Part shown: positions 1-8,625 of the stretch, piece by piece
How the letters are laid out: each line of letters starts with the position of its first letter
How positions within the stretch are numbered: the stretch's first letter is position 1
DNA from: Caldisericum exile AZM16c01
GTDB lineage: Bacteria > Caldisericota > Caldisericia > Caldisericales > Caldisericaceae
Direction of reading: 5' to 3'
NCBI RefSeq assembly: GCF_000284335.1
Contig: NC_017096.1
Coordinates: 434,001-498,000, forward strand
DNA length: 64,000 bases
The notes under the pieces: model-generated
Told to the model about the DNA's origin: nothing
The model's database searches: none
What the model saw: the letters and a program-made list of their open reading frames with translations, nothing else
Position numbers and translations under genes: made by a program

Positions 1-2
1 TG

Positions 3-512
3 CACGGCTATATCTTGGACATTCTAAAGCCTCAATGTAAAAAAGCAGGAGTGATAGTTACGGGAAACGAGATATATTCAGGTCTTGTAAAGGATGCAGC
101 ATCTTTTAAGGTGAAGGAAAAATTGGCAAATTTTGAGGTTGAAGTGATTTATAACACGATTGTTCCCGATTCCAAGGAGTACATTAAAAACGCAATTTTG
201 TATTCAATAGAAGCAGGAGCAGAAATTGTCATTTTAACCGGAGGAATGGGTCCTGACCCTGATGATAACACGAGGGCAGGGATAAAAGCGGCAGGTGGCA
301 AAATTATAAAATACGGTATCCCTGTGAATCCCGCAACAATGAGTATAATTAGCTGGATTGGGAATACACCTGTTTTAGGAATTTCTGCTGGGTTTATAAA
401 TTATAAAAATTCCTTTTTGGATTTTATTCTACCTCGATTGCTTATAGGTGCCAAAGTAAAGAAAAGTGAGATTGCCGCATGGGGTATAGGCGGAATGTTA
501 GATCAGAAATAA
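3..512 (+). CDS. Molybdopterin-binding domain protein, C-terminal part (cut by window edge)
   Basis: The reading frame is open from the left edge through a TTG at 15, so this is most likely the C-terminal part of a longer protein. After a short lead it begins the MoCF/MoeA-like fold (AGVIVTGNEIYSG). It then has the family's glycine-rich loop and acidic cluster, TGGMGPDPDDNTRAG, at about residues 78-92, where molybdopterin-binding proteins carry TGGMSVDPDD. No signal peptide or membrane segment is visible. The family binds molybdopterin precursors or acts beside molybdoenzyme maturation; the exact role here is not determinable. The next gene starts 18 bp downstream behind an AGGAGG site, so co-transcription is likely. 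Confidence 0.8.
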   Translation, partial: HGYILDILKPQCKKAGVIVTGNEIYSGLVKDAASFKVKEKLANFEVEVIYNTIVPDSKEYIKNAILYSIEAGAEIVILTGGMGPDPDDNTRAGIKAAGGKIIKYGIPVNPATMSIISWIGNTPVLGISAGFINYKNSFLDFILPRLLIGAKVKKSEIAAWGIGGMLDQK

Positions 513-530
513 TATAAGGAGGAAAGAAGA

Positions 531-1262
531 ATGAGTAATATATACGAATTTTTGAAAGAATTTTTAGAAAAATTTGCAAAGGATCATAATATCATGGACG
601 AAGATATCGATGTTGTAAGTATAAGACCACTCACTAAGGAAGAAGCAATTGGTAATCCTGAAAGGAATGATTTTCCAATACTGAAAGGGAAAGAAGTTAT
701 GATTGAAGCAAGTTTTAAAGGAAGCAAAGGGCAAGCATTTACAGATGAACCAGGTAATTTTAAAGGAACAGTTAGAGATCTTTTGCGGTTTCCTCTTACA
801 AATAATAAAAACAGAGCCTTTTTTATAGCGAGTCTTAATGCAATATTGCGACATTTTGGAATTGTCGAGGGAACAAAACACTGCAAAAATAACGAACCAG
901 AATTATGTTCTTATAGTTTTGTGAGGTATATTTCTGAAAATTTTAGAAAACCCAAAATTGCATTTTTCGGTTTTCAGCCTGCAATGATAAGCGCATTTAA
1001 GGATAAATTTGAAATTAGAGTAATTGATCTTGACGAAGACAACATAGGGTCAAAAAAATATGGTCTTGAAATTTTTGGACAAGATAAGGAGGAAGAGATA
1101 ATTTCCTGGTGCGATTTGATTGTTGCAACTGGGTCAACGGTGGCAAATGGTACAATTGAAAAGTATATTAGTGCAGGTAAACCTGTGATATTCTACGGTG
1201 TAACTGGTGCATCTGTTTGCAAAATACTTAACCTCAGAAGGTTCTGTCCCTACTCCAAATAA
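531..1262 (+). CDS. DUF4213/DUF364 putative heavy-metal chelation protein
   Basis: A 243-residue cytoplasmic protein. The N-terminal half resembles the DUF4213 cap. The C-terminal half is the Rossmann-like DUF364 domain, with IAFFGFQPAMI near residue 142 and VATGSTVANGTIEKYISAGKP near residue 200. Bacterial members are annotated as putative heavy-metal chelation proteins and often sit beside molybdopterin or metal-cofactor genes, as here. The start is an ATG with a good GGAGGAAAGA site. The biochemical substrate is unknown for the family. Family assignment is firm and function is not. Confidence 0.82.
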   Translation: MSNIYEFLKEFLEKFAKDHNIMDEDIDVVSIRPLTKEEAIGNPERNDFPILKGKEVMIEASFKGSKGQAFTDEPGNFKGTVRDLLRFPLTNNKNRAFFIASLNAILRHFGIVEGTKHCKNNEPELCSYSFVRYISENFRKPKIAFFGFQPAMISAFKDKFEIRVIDLDEDNIGSKKYGLEIFGQDKEEEIISWCDLIVATGSTVANGTIEKYISAGKPVIFYGVTGASVCKILNLRRFCPYSK

Positions 1263-1323
1263 TTAACTATAAGTTTGTTTGACAGTAATTATTTCGATAA
1301 ATTGATTCATTCAATAAACAATT

Positions 1324-1351
1324 TTGTTTTAAATCGTTTTCTAATTATACA
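1324..1351 (+). promoter_or_regulatory. Predicted sigma70-type promoter of the Lin0512 gene
   Basis: TTGTTT at 1324-1329 and TATACA at 1346-1351 are separated by 16 bp, followed by a leader of about 30 nt with AAGGAGG before the ATG at 1386. Confidence 0.4.
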
Positions 1352-1385
1352 ATAATATGGCGATTATCTAAATAAGGAGGCGAAG

Positions 1386-1742
1386 ATGGGAGAGTACAAA
1401 AGATTTGTTATGGAATTTGGATTTGGTGTTGATTCTCATGGACAGGATCCAACGAATGCTTGCATTAAAGCCGTTAAAGATGCAATTTCTCGTGTTTATA
1501 TCATTGGACTTCTTGAAATAAACATAAAGGACTTTAAAATAGATGCCTTATTGGGTGTGCCTTATCCAGAAAGTGTTGATATAAATCGGCTCACTGAGGC
1601 GTTTCCAATAAAGAAAAATCTTTCTATTAAGGTTGTAAAAGGTGGCTTAATTGATTATGGAGCAATCATGGAGGAATTTAACGATAAAAACACCGAAATT
1701 ATTATGGCAGTTGCGAGTATTACTGTAAGTGTTGAGGTTTAG
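1386..1742 (+). CDS. Lin0512 family conserved protein
   Basis: A 118-residue protein matching the Lin0512/TIGR02058 family over its whole length. It has the N-terminal RFVMEFGFGVDSHGQDPTNA signature, where family members read EFGmGxDxHGqDxT, and a second half ending in AVASITVSVEV. The family is small, soluble and of unknown function, often near molybdenum or xanthine metabolism genes, which agrees with the two genes upstream. SD AAGGAGG lies 7 nt before the ATG. Its stop overlaps the stop of the convergent gene by two bases. Confidence 0.8.
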   Translation: MGEYKRFVMEFGFGVDSHGQDPTNACIKAVKDAISRVYIIGLLEINIKDFKIDALLGVPYPESVDINRLTEAFPIKKNLSIKVVKGGLIDYGAIMEEFNDKNTEIIMAVASITVSVEV

Positions 1743-2062
1743 ATTTTGATTTCTCTTGTAAGGTCGTAAATTACCGGAAATTCTATAAAACCACCTGTAA
1801 GAGCAACTAAAAATCCAACGACCGAAATTATAAGGCAAATTACAAGAATTACACCACCTAAAACTCTGCCATAAATTGGGAAATAGTAGATTATTGAACC
1901 TAATATTTCAAAAAGGAAAAGCACAAAGCCTTGTTTTGTATGCTCCTTAACAAATGGACTATCTTTTACAAGCAAAAGCGGGAGAATGAAGAGAATCGAA
2001 ACATAGCTAATGGCTGCAACATATCTATTCTTATTAATATCTTCAATATCAAACTTTTCCAT
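1739..2062 (-). CDS. Small integral membrane protein, Tic20/DUF4870-like
   Basis: A 107-residue protein with a short polar N-terminus and about three hydrophobic segments (residues 15-33, 45-75, 78-95). The arrangement NRYVAAISYVSILFILPLLL then VKEHTKQGFVLFLFEI is typical of DUF4870/Tic20-like bacterial membrane proteins. Function is unknown. It is convergent with the Lin0512 gene, with touching stop codons and no terminator between them. No catalytic motif is visible. The assignment rests on topology and the H-x-KQG motif only. Confidence 0.6.
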   Translation of the reverse strand: MEKFDIEDINKNRYVAAISYVSILFILPLLLVKDSPFVKEHTKQGFVLFLFEILGSIIYYFPIYGRVLGGVILVICLIISVVGFLVALTGGFIEFPVIYDLTREIKI

Positions 2063-2093
2063 ACTTTATTTTACCAAAAGTTTTTATATATGT

Positions 2094-3659
2094 CTATTTT
2101 TTGAAAATCCTTATTATTGTATCAAGTTCTTCTACTTTAAAAACTTTTAGTAAAGCAACATATGAGAGGAGAAATATGAAGCCGCTTCCAACAAACGAAA
2201 TAAGCACATTAAAGGTTTTTGTATTGTGAATGAATTTTATTACTACACTATAAATAAAATACATTAAAATGACGCTTAATAAACTTGGAATTGTAATTTT
2301 TACAATTGAGAGGAAAAATTCCTTGAGTTTTATGGAAGTTTTTATTTCAAGCGCAATTAAAAAAGCGATCGCTTCAACTATAAGCCCAATGCTTATTGCA
2401 AGCGGTATTCCCGCATGTCCAAACATCTTAACAAGAGGATAAAAAAGTGCAATATTAATCCCAGCAATAATAACCGAAATAAAAAGCACAAGATACATTT
2501 CTTTTAGGGCGTAAAGTACTCTCATAGCAAGGATTGTAATCATTAACGCAAAAATGCCTATCGAGAAGTATTTGAAAGCATATGTTGTAAGCATTACTGC
2601 CTCTTCGTTAAAAGCGCCTCTTTTAAAAACGACCTGTACAATTGGATTTGCGAATGCAAACGAAATAACGGTAACGGGAATCCCAAGAATGAGAGCAAAT
2701 TCAGTGCTTCTTCTGAAAATGCTTGATAGCTTCCCAAAATCACATGCTATTGCAGCCTCTGATAAAAATGGGTAATAAGCCGTTGCAATTGGCACTGTGA
2801 GTAAACTTACCCAAAGTTGTCTTAATTTGTTTGCATATTGGATTGATGCAATACTTCCTTCTGAAAGGGTGGAAGCAATCCTATTTGAAAAAAGCGTTAC
2901 GAAGTAGTTTGTCAGTTGTAAAAGAATTAGGGGTAATGATAGCACAAAAAGGTTTCTTAAAAGGTTTTTGCTTACAGAGAAATATATGCCAAATTTCAAA
3001 TTAAGGAACTTTTTTGAGTAATAAACCATTATTAGGAATTGTATGAGAAGGCCAATATTCATTCCCAATACATACGAATATATCCCAAGTGTTTTGTGAA
3101 AGAATACAAGTCCTAAAATTGTAAACACATTTGCAAGAAGAGGTGTTATTGCAGTTATGAAGAAGTGTTTTTTTGACTGAGCAACACCAAAAAGAAATCC
3201 GACAACAGCCCATAGGAATGCAGATATTGAAACAAAGTCTACGAGTTTTGCGGTGAGGATTTTAAGTGTGTCCTCTTTAAATCCAGGCGCAAGTATAGTT
3301 ACAAGAGCATTTGAAGATACCATTAAAGCAATGGCTAAAATTAGAAATGCGACGAAAATTAAGTTGAAAAGTGCGCTTAGGTCTTTTTCAGCCTTTTCTC
3401 TATCATTTGCAAGCTCTTCAAGAAAAAGTGGAATAAAAGATACAACGATTGCAGAGGACATCAAATTCTGAAAAATTGAATTAACAGGTAACGCTGTAGA
3501 TAAAGCATCAACACTTTTGGAAACACCGAAGTAATTGCTCAAGAATAGGTCTCTTACAAAGCCTAAAAGCTTACTTAAAACATTTGCAAGAGCGAATAGT
3601 ATTGAAGCAACCTCTGGTGTTTGAGTCCTTTTCATAGTGTTATTATATACAAAAGTCAC
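2094..3659 (-). CDS. murJ: Lipid II flippase MurJ (MviN)
   Basis: A 521-residue polytopic membrane protein with about 14 hydrophobic helices. The N-terminal region is characteristic of the MOP-family flippase: ANVLSKLLGFVRDLFLSNYFG near residue 25. An arginine-containing TM9-10 region follows (GIPVTVISFAFANPIVQVVFKRGAF, around residue 325), with a conserved R-G-A-F. It moves lipid-linked peptidoglycan precursor across the cytoplasmic membrane. Length is usual for MurJ. It is transcribed alone, divergently from the decayed region and the cdaA operon. The ATG used may be preceded by an alternative; residues 1-8 are not conserved and an internal Met at residue 9 is also plausible. Confidence 0.9.
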   Translation of the reverse strand: MTFVYNNTMKRTQTPEVASILFALANVLSKLLGFVRDLFLSNYFGVSKSVDALSTALPVNSIFQNLMSSAIVVSFIPLFLEELANDREKAEKDLSALFNLIFVAFLILAIALMVSSNALVTILAPGFKEDTLKILTAKLVDFVSISAFLWAVVGFLFGVAQSKKHFFITAITPLLANVFTILGLVFFHKTLGIYSYVLGMNIGLLIQFLIMVYYSKKFLNLKFGIYFSVSKNLLRNLFVLSLPLILLQLTNYFVTLFSNRIASTLSEGSIASIQYANKLRQLWVSLLTVPIATAYYPFLSEAAIACDFGKLSSIFRRSTEFALILGIPVTVISFAFANPIVQVVFKRGAFNEEAVMLTTYAFKYFSIGIFALMITILAMRVLYALKEMYLVLFISVIIAGINIALFYPLVKMFGHAGIPLAISIGLIVEAIAFLIALEIKTSIKLKEFFLSIVKITIPSLLSVILMYFIYSVVIKFIHNTKTFNVLISFVGSGFIFLLSYVALLKVFKVEELDTIIRIFKK

Positions 3660-3689
3660 CTTTTGAGGTAAACTCCTATATAATAGTCT

Positions 3690-4345
3690 TATGGAGAGTC
3701 TTTTTAGTTTTTGCTTGTAGTTTTATCGGGGTTTCTTCACTCGATATGGAATTTTCTTTTAAAAAGAGGCATTGATAAACTCGTTTTATCTACATTGAAA
3801 AATTCAAGCTAAACACCTTCGCATTCTTTTTTATTATTTTAAGCTGGATTGCAAATAATATCTACTGGTTTTCGCTTTCCATCTCATATAATTATGGTAT
3901 CTATCCCTTGTTTATATAATTGCACGTTTTCTTCAGCTTCCATTACCTTGATTACGATAGCGTTTGGTATTCAGAGGTTATTAGTACATTGAAGTTTTTA
4001 GGTATTTTCTTAGTAAATTTGGGTGCTTTTGTGATAACTTTTTAAGGAGGGCAATTTTTACAAAACACTTATTGATAAATAAGCCTCAAGTCTTATTACT
4101 CCAATTGTTTATTTGTGCTTCTTTGAATTAATTTTATTTGTTCTATTTAGTTTTTAGTTATTTCTACAAAAAGAAGGGAAGTCTTGCATAATGAGTTTCG
4201 CATAAATTACTTTTTAATAATCGGGTCTTCTATTTTAATTGTCCTTCCGTATGCAATTGTTCTTTTTGTTATGAGAAGCGCTTCGTTAAATTGTATAGGC
4301 TCAATACCCTTGCAAAAAATAAATTTTATGAGAAAATATGTTGAT
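3690..4345 (+). pseudogene. Decayed polytopic membrane protein gene, possibly apolipoprotein N-acyltransferase-like
   Basis: No intact frame exists between murJ and cdaA, but several broken pieces read as membrane protein. They are RVFLVFACSFIGVSS (about 3698), then ILSWIANNIYWFSLSISYNYG (about 3838-3900), then LKFLGIFLVNLGAFVITF (about 3990-4044), then LITPIVYLCFFELILFVLF (about 4092). A hydrophobic segment also lies in the frame just upstream of cdaA (4200-4290). Each piece ends in a stop or frameshift. The W-x-x-NNIYW-x-SLS-x-YG piece resembles the second helix region of Lnt/acyltransferases. That resemblance is weak; the claim of decay is stronger than the family claim. Confidence 0.45.
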
Positions 4346-5185
4346 ATGGAGATATTGATAAACACATTTAAGGATATAGGCACAAAGACAATTATTCTAA
4401 GCGTAATCGATATTCTGATTGTAAGTTTAATTTTTTACGTTATTTTAAGGGCGATACAAAACACAAGGACCCTTCAACTTGCTGAGGGTATCGCTCTGTA
4501 TTTTATCGGTGTATTTTTGGTATCTTATCTATCTGATAAGATTGGTTTAACGACACTTCACTTTCTTGCAAGCAATTTAATTACCTATTCTTTTATGTTT
4601 CTTCCGTATCTTCTTGTTGTGGTGTTCCAACCAGAATTAAGAAAATGGTTTACGGGTCTTGGAAAGAACATAAAACTCCAAGAACCATTGGAAGGGGAAG
4701 AAGATTATAGAAGTATCGTTGAAGAAATTGTGAAAGGCGTAAATACAATGTCCTTGAATAAAATTGGTGCACTTATCGTAATAGAGAGAGAAGTGCCTCT
4801 TTCTGAATACATGGAGACTGGTGTTGAAATTGGTGCAAAGGTGAAGTCCGAAACTCTTGTAACAATTTTTTTTCCAAATTCACCTCTTCACGATGGTGCA
4901 ACGATAATAAGAGGTGATAAAGTTGCAGCAGCACGATGTGTGCTTCCTCTTTCTATGGACAAAGAACTTGAAAAAGAGGATATCGGAACTCGCCACAGGG
5001 CAGCATGTGGCATAACAGAGGAAAGTGATGCTATTGCTATCGTTGTATCAGAAGAGACTGGAATAATTTCTCTTGCCGTGCGTGGAAAACTTACCCGTTA
5101 TCTAAGCCCTCTTGAATTAAGAGGTATGCTTTTAGTGATGATTAGGCCGGTCTTAAAAGCAAAGGATAAGGTGAAAAAAGGATGA
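4346..5185 (+). CDS. cdaA: Diadenylate cyclase CdaA
   Basis: Makes c-di-AMP from two ATP at the membrane. The protein has about three N-terminal TM helices, followed by VVFQPELRKWF, the standard linker into the DAC domain. The catalytic motifs DGA (SPLHDGATIIRGD) and RHR (GTRHRAACGI) are both present. The frame is open further upstream (from 4184), but CdaA homologues begin just before IDILIVSLIFYVILR. I therefore take the ATG at 4346 as start and assign the upstream 54 codons to the decayed gene. No strong SD precedes 4346, so this start is not certain. The stop overlaps the next start (ATGA), as usual for cdaA-cdaR. Confidence 0.9.
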   Translation: MEILINTFKDIGTKTIILSVIDILIVSLIFYVILRAIQNTRTLQLAEGIALYFIGVFLVSYLSDKIGLTTLHFLASNLITYSFMFLPYLLVVVFQPELRKWFTGLGKNIKLQEPLEGEEDYRSIVEEIVKGVNTMSLNKIGALIVIEREVPLSEYMETGVEIGAKVKSETLVTIFFPNSPLHDGATIIRGDKVAAARCVLPLSMDKELEKEDIGTRHRAACGITEESDAIAIVVSEETGIISLAVRGKLTRYLSPLELRGMLLVMIRPVLKAKDKVKKG

Positions 5186-6366
5186 AATTTTTAAGCAAGA
5201 TTTTCAATATAAAAGTGATTGCAGTATTTTTTGCAGTAGGACTATGGTACTATGTAAGCATAACACAGGGTCCAGTCATTACAAAAACCTTCAAAAATGT
5301 TCCTGTTGTCCCTATAAATGTTTCAAGTGAATCATACATATCAAATGATCTTCCAACGATTTCCGTTGTTGCAGAAGGACCAAGTAAAGTTATTCTTGGA
5401 TTAAAAGACTCAGATTTTATTGCAACAGTCGACTTATCAAACAAAAAAGAAGGCGATTTCCTAGTTGATGTTGAAATTTCACCGCCTTCATCTGTTATAC
5501 GAGTTAAATCATTTTCTCCCGACAAAATAAGGGTAATGCTTGAAAGTATTTCAAGTAAAAAATTTCCAATAGTTTCAGAATTCATAAACTCTTCACAAAC
5601 AACACAATTTTTCCCATCACTTCCGTTGGTTTCACCAAGTTCTGTTATTGCATTTGGGCCAAACTCTGAACTTTCAAAAATAAGGCGGGTATATATTTCC
5701 ATTGATGTTTCAAAGATCAAAGAAAACACAACTCTTATATTGCCAGTCCAAGTTGAAACTATAGATGGAACAACCTTAAAAAATGTCTATTTAAATCCGT
5801 CTTCCGTTGTTGCTGAGGTAAAAGTTTCAGAGGATAATAGTATAGTTACTGTTCCGATAATACCTATTATTAGAAACGCACCACCTCAGGGGTTTGGCGT
5901 TAGATCAGTATCTGTAAGCCCATCTGTTGTCACTATTTCAGGCCCAATTAGTGTAATTACAAACATAAAAAATGTTTCAACTGATCCGATTGACTTAACA
6001 CAAATAACTGCCAAAACAGATTTCACTGTAAAACTTACTCCAATTGATAAAGTAACTTTTCCTATTAATACCTGTAAAATAACAGTTGAAGTAAGCCCAA
6101 TTGTCTCAAAGACATTGACAGTTCAGGTGAAGGTGCTTGTTGCTGAAGGTAAACAGTATAGTGCTTCTCAAGAAAACATAAATGTTGTTATTAGTGGCTT
6201 TAAAGATGTTATTGATTCTATCACATCTGATATGATTAGTTGTACTATCGATGCATCATCCCTTAGCACTGGCTCTTATACACTTCCTGTTGTTGTTTCG
6301 GGATTGCCGCAAAATGTTATTCTTCAAACAATTACGCCAGCAAGTATTGAGGTTAAAATATACTGA
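5182..6366 (+). CDS. cdaR: YbbR-domain protein CdaR, regulator of CdaA
   Basis: A 394-residue membrane-anchored extracytoplasmic protein. One N-terminal TM helix (VIAVFFAVGLWYYVSIT, residues 12-28) is followed by about four tandem YbbR domains of roughly 85 residues. These repeat the pattern of a V-x-V core and P-x-x-V-x-V-x-G junctions (SVVAEGPSKV, VIAFGPNSEL, VVTISGPISV, NVVISGFKDV). In Firmicutes CdaR binds CdaA and modulates c-di-AMP synthesis. The four-base overlap with cdaA supports that partnership. glmM and glmS, which follow in Bacillus, are absent here. Confidence 0.88.
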   Translation: MKFLSKIFNIKVIAVFFAVGLWYYVSITQGPVITKTFKNVPVVPINVSSESYISNDLPTISVVAEGPSKVILGLKDSDFIATVDLSNKKEGDFLVDVEISPPSSVIRVKSFSPDKIRVMLESISSKKFPIVSEFINSSQTTQFFPSLPLVSPSSVIAFGPNSELSKIRRVYISIDVSKIKENTTLILPVQVETIDGTTLKNVYLNPSSVVAEVKVSEDNSIVTVPIIPIIRNAPPQGFGVRSVSVSPSVVTISGPISVITNIKNVSTDPIDLTQITAKTDFTVKLTPIDKVTFPINTCKITVEVSPIVSKTLTVQVKVLVAEGKQYSASQENINVVISGFKDVIDSITSDMISCTIDASSLSTGSYTLPVVVSGLPQNVILQTITPASIEVKIY

Positions 6367-6839
6367 TGAACTACAAAATTTGCTACGAAGAAATCCCTCT
6401 AAAAGTTTATACTGACGGAAATAAGATATACAAAATTGAGTTTTTAAAGACATGCAAGGAAAATAATATTGATTTTCTTGCTGAATTTTTGAAATTGCTT
6501 AAAGAAGGAAGAAGCGTTTTTTTCATTGATTTTGAAAAAATTGACCCTTCAATTCGCCTAATTCTTGAAACTGTTTACAAAATCCCGTATGGAACGGTTA
6601 CCACATATGGAGAGATTTCCAAAAAAGTTTTTAATACAAATGACTATGCGCGTTTCGTAGGTTCTGCTCTCTCAAAAAATCCTATACCTGTCCTTATCCC
6701 CTGCCACAGAGTTATTGATAGAAATTTAAGGCTTCACGGATTTTCAGGTGGGTTAACGCTTAAAGAAAAACTTCTTAAAGCCGAAGGAATCGAAATAAAA
6801 AATGGAAAAGTTGACAAACGCTTTCTTATTAATCTCTAA
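6366..6839 (+). CDS. ogt: Methylated-DNA--protein-cysteine methyltransferase
   Basis: A 157-residue suicide enzyme that removes alkyl groups from O6-alkylguanine in DNA. The C-terminal domain holds the active-site motif PCHRVI (residues 117-122, acceptor Cys118) followed by GFSGGLTLKEKLL. The helix-turn-helix part is YGTVTTYGEISKKV. The N-terminal domain is shorter and divergent. The start ATG overlaps the cdaR stop by one base. The gene belongs to the cdaA-cdaR-ogt-truB-ribF operon. Confidence 0.9.
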   Translation: MNYKICYEEIPLKVYTDGNKIYKIEFLKTCKENNIDFLAEFLKLLKEGRSVFFIDFEKIDPSIRLILETVYKIPYGTVTTYGEISKKVFNTNDYARFVGSALSKNPIPVLIPCHRVIDRNLRLHGFSGGLTLKEKLLKAEGIEIKNGKVDKRFLINL

Positions 6840-7653
6840 GCCTTATGGTATTACATCAAGGAAATTTTTAAACGAGATATCAAGGGTTTTAGGAGAAAAA
6901 CGGATTGGTCACCTTGGCACTCTTGACCCCATGGCAACAGGTTTGCTCTTCGTTGCTTTGGGAAAATACACAAGGCTTTTACCATATGTAAACCTTCAAA
7001 CAAAGGAATATGTAATTGAAATTACCTTTGGAATTGAAACAGACACGTGGGACATCACAGGAAAAGTTTTAAAAAAAGGAGATGTTTTAGTAAAAGAAGA
7101 GGATATTCTTAAAACTCTTCCGAAATTTACCGGAAAAATAAAACAACGGGTACCATTTTTCTCTGCAAGAAAACTCAAAGGTATTGAACTTTACAAACTT
7201 GCACGAAAGGAAACCTTTATTGAAACATTCAAAGATGTTGAAATTCTTGGAATTGAATACATGGGTTTTAAAAATAATAAACTCGTTTTAAAGGTTACTT
7301 CAAGTTCTGGTACTTATATGCGCTCTCTTGCATACGAACTTGGTCTTGCGTTGGGTGTACCTGCAACTCTTTCTGCAATTGTACGCACGAAGATCGGTAA
7401 CCTTTCAATTGATTTCACAACGACAATAAATAGGTTGAAGCGAGGTGATTTTTCAAAGGGACTTGTGCCTCCGCAAGCAGTAATCGATATGCCTATGATA
7501 ATAATTGATGGAACATCCTTTAAATTAGGAAAATTAGAGTCATTAGACAACGCAATCGTCCTTGATAAAACTTACAATTTAATTGGCATCGGTGAGATAA
7601 AAGGCACTTTGAAACCAAGGGTCGTAATCGATGAAGATAATAGAATTCCATAA
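6802..7653 (+). CDS. truB: tRNA pseudouridine(55) synthase TruB
   Basis: A 283-residue enzyme that forms pseudouridine 55 in the T-loop of tRNA. Motif I (LLISKPYGITS), the catalytic aspartate motif HLGTLDPMATGLL (Asp at about residue 42) and the SSGTYMRSLAYELG motif are all intact. A short C-terminal domain replaces the full PUA domain, with fewer residues than E. coli TruB (314). The start overlaps the end of ogt by 38 bp and the stop overlaps ribF by 23 bp, so these genes are translationally coupled. Confidence 0.93.
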   Translation: MEKLTNAFLLISKPYGITSRKFLNEISRVLGEKRIGHLGTLDPMATGLLFVALGKYTRLLPYVNLQTKEYVIEITFGIETDTWDITGKVLKKGDVLVKEEDILKTLPKFTGKIKQRVPFFSARKLKGIELYKLARKETFIETFKDVEILGIEYMGFKNNKLVLKVTSSSGTYMRSLAYELGLALGVPATLSAIVRTKIGNLSIDFTTTINRLKRGDFSKGLVPPQAVIDMPMIIIDGTSFKLGKLESLDNAIVLDKTYNLIGIGEIKGTLKPRVVIDEDNRIP

Positions 7654-8569
7654 GCCTGTTTCAAAAAAGACTGCCATTGCAATTGGCATGTTTGATGGTG
7701 TCCACCTTGGGCATAAGGCACTTATTTCTCAATTATTAGGCAAAAGTGACGAAAAAAATCTCTGCCCTGTTATTTACACATTCTCAAACCACCCAATAAA
7801 AGAAGCAAAAAGAAAACTTCTTACAACGCTTAACGAAAAATTATACATTTTTGAGAAACTTGACGTGGAAAATATATACATTGCAAACCTCGAGGAGGAC
7901 CTTATGACAATGTCCCCGGAGGAATTTGTGAAGAAAGAACTTGTTAAAACTCTCAACTGTAAACTTGTTATCGTTGGGGAAAATTTTCGATTTGGCCATA
8001 AAAAAGAAGGCAATGTAAATACCCTCAAAGAACTTGGAAAAATTTTCAATTTTGAAGTGATCATTGTAAATAAGGTTTTAAAAGATGGTGTTGCAGTCTC
8101 AAGCTCACTTATTCATGACCTCATTTTGGGTGGTGAAATTGAGGAAGGGAATAGTCTTTTGGGACATCCTTATTTTGTGCAGGGTATTGTTGAAAGAGGC
8201 AAAGGTCTCGGGCGGCACCTTGGATTCCCAACGGCAAATCTTGCTTACGAAAATGGCAACAAACTTCTTCCAAAAAATGGCGTTTATATTACAATAGGGA
8301 ATTATAATGGCATTCTTTTGAAAGGTGTAACAAATGTCGGCTTTAACCCAACTTTTGAAGATAAAAAGAATGTAAAAATTGAATCGCATTTTTTAGATGT
8401 GGAAAATGACTTTTACGGGAAATTTTTACGTCTCTATTTTATAAAGCGCTTGCGTGATGAGATAAAATACGAAAAAGTCCAAGATTTGAGAAATCAAGTT
8501 ATGGCCGATATCGAAGAAACTCGAAAGTTTTTTGAAAGTAATCCAATTGAAAGTATCGCTTTAATCTAA
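7631..8569 (+). CDS. ribF: Bifunctional riboflavin kinase/FAD synthetase
   Basis: A 312-residue enzyme that converts riboflavin to FMN and FAD. The N-terminal nucleotidyltransferase domain carries GMFDGVHLGHKALI (residues 18-31, HxGH type). The FAD synthetase core follows, with VIVGENFRFGHKKEG. The C-terminal kinase domain has the GRHLGFPTANL motif (about residue 193) and GVYIT. The usual truB-ribF neighbour pair is preserved. Start ATG 7631 lies inside the truB end. No FMN riboswitch precedes it, as expected for an internal operon gene. Confidence 0.93.
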   Translation: MKIIEFHKPVSKKTAIAIGMFDGVHLGHKALISQLLGKSDEKNLCPVIYTFSNHPIKEAKRKLLTTLNEKLYIFEKLDVENIYIANLEEDLMTMSPEEFVKKELVKTLNCKLVIVGENFRFGHKKEGNVNTLKELGKIFNFEVIIVNKVLKDGVAVSSSLIHDLILGGEIEEGNSLLGHPYFVQGIVERGKGLGRHLGFPTANLAYENGNKLLPKNGVYITIGNYNGILLKGVTNVGFNPTFEDKKNVKIESHFLDVENDFYGKFLRLYFIKRLRDEIKYEKVQDLRNQVMADIEETRKFFESNPIESIALI

Positions 8570-8598
8570 GTTTTTCATAATTCTATCACAATCTTGTC

Positions 8599-8604
8599 TA
8601 TAAT
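8599..8604 (+). promoter_or_regulatory. -10 box of the two-repeat secreted protein gene
   Basis: A consensus TATAAT lies 21 bp before the ATG and 8 bp before the GGAGGTG site. A matching -35 is not obvious at 16-18 bp. Confidence 0.4.
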
Positions 8605-8625
8605 AATCAATGGAGGTGAAAAAGG

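Noticed and set aside
8105-8389. Antisense ORFs over ribF, truB, cdaR and other genes
   Set aside because: The opposite strand encodes clear conserved enzymes; these frames show no motif or start signal.
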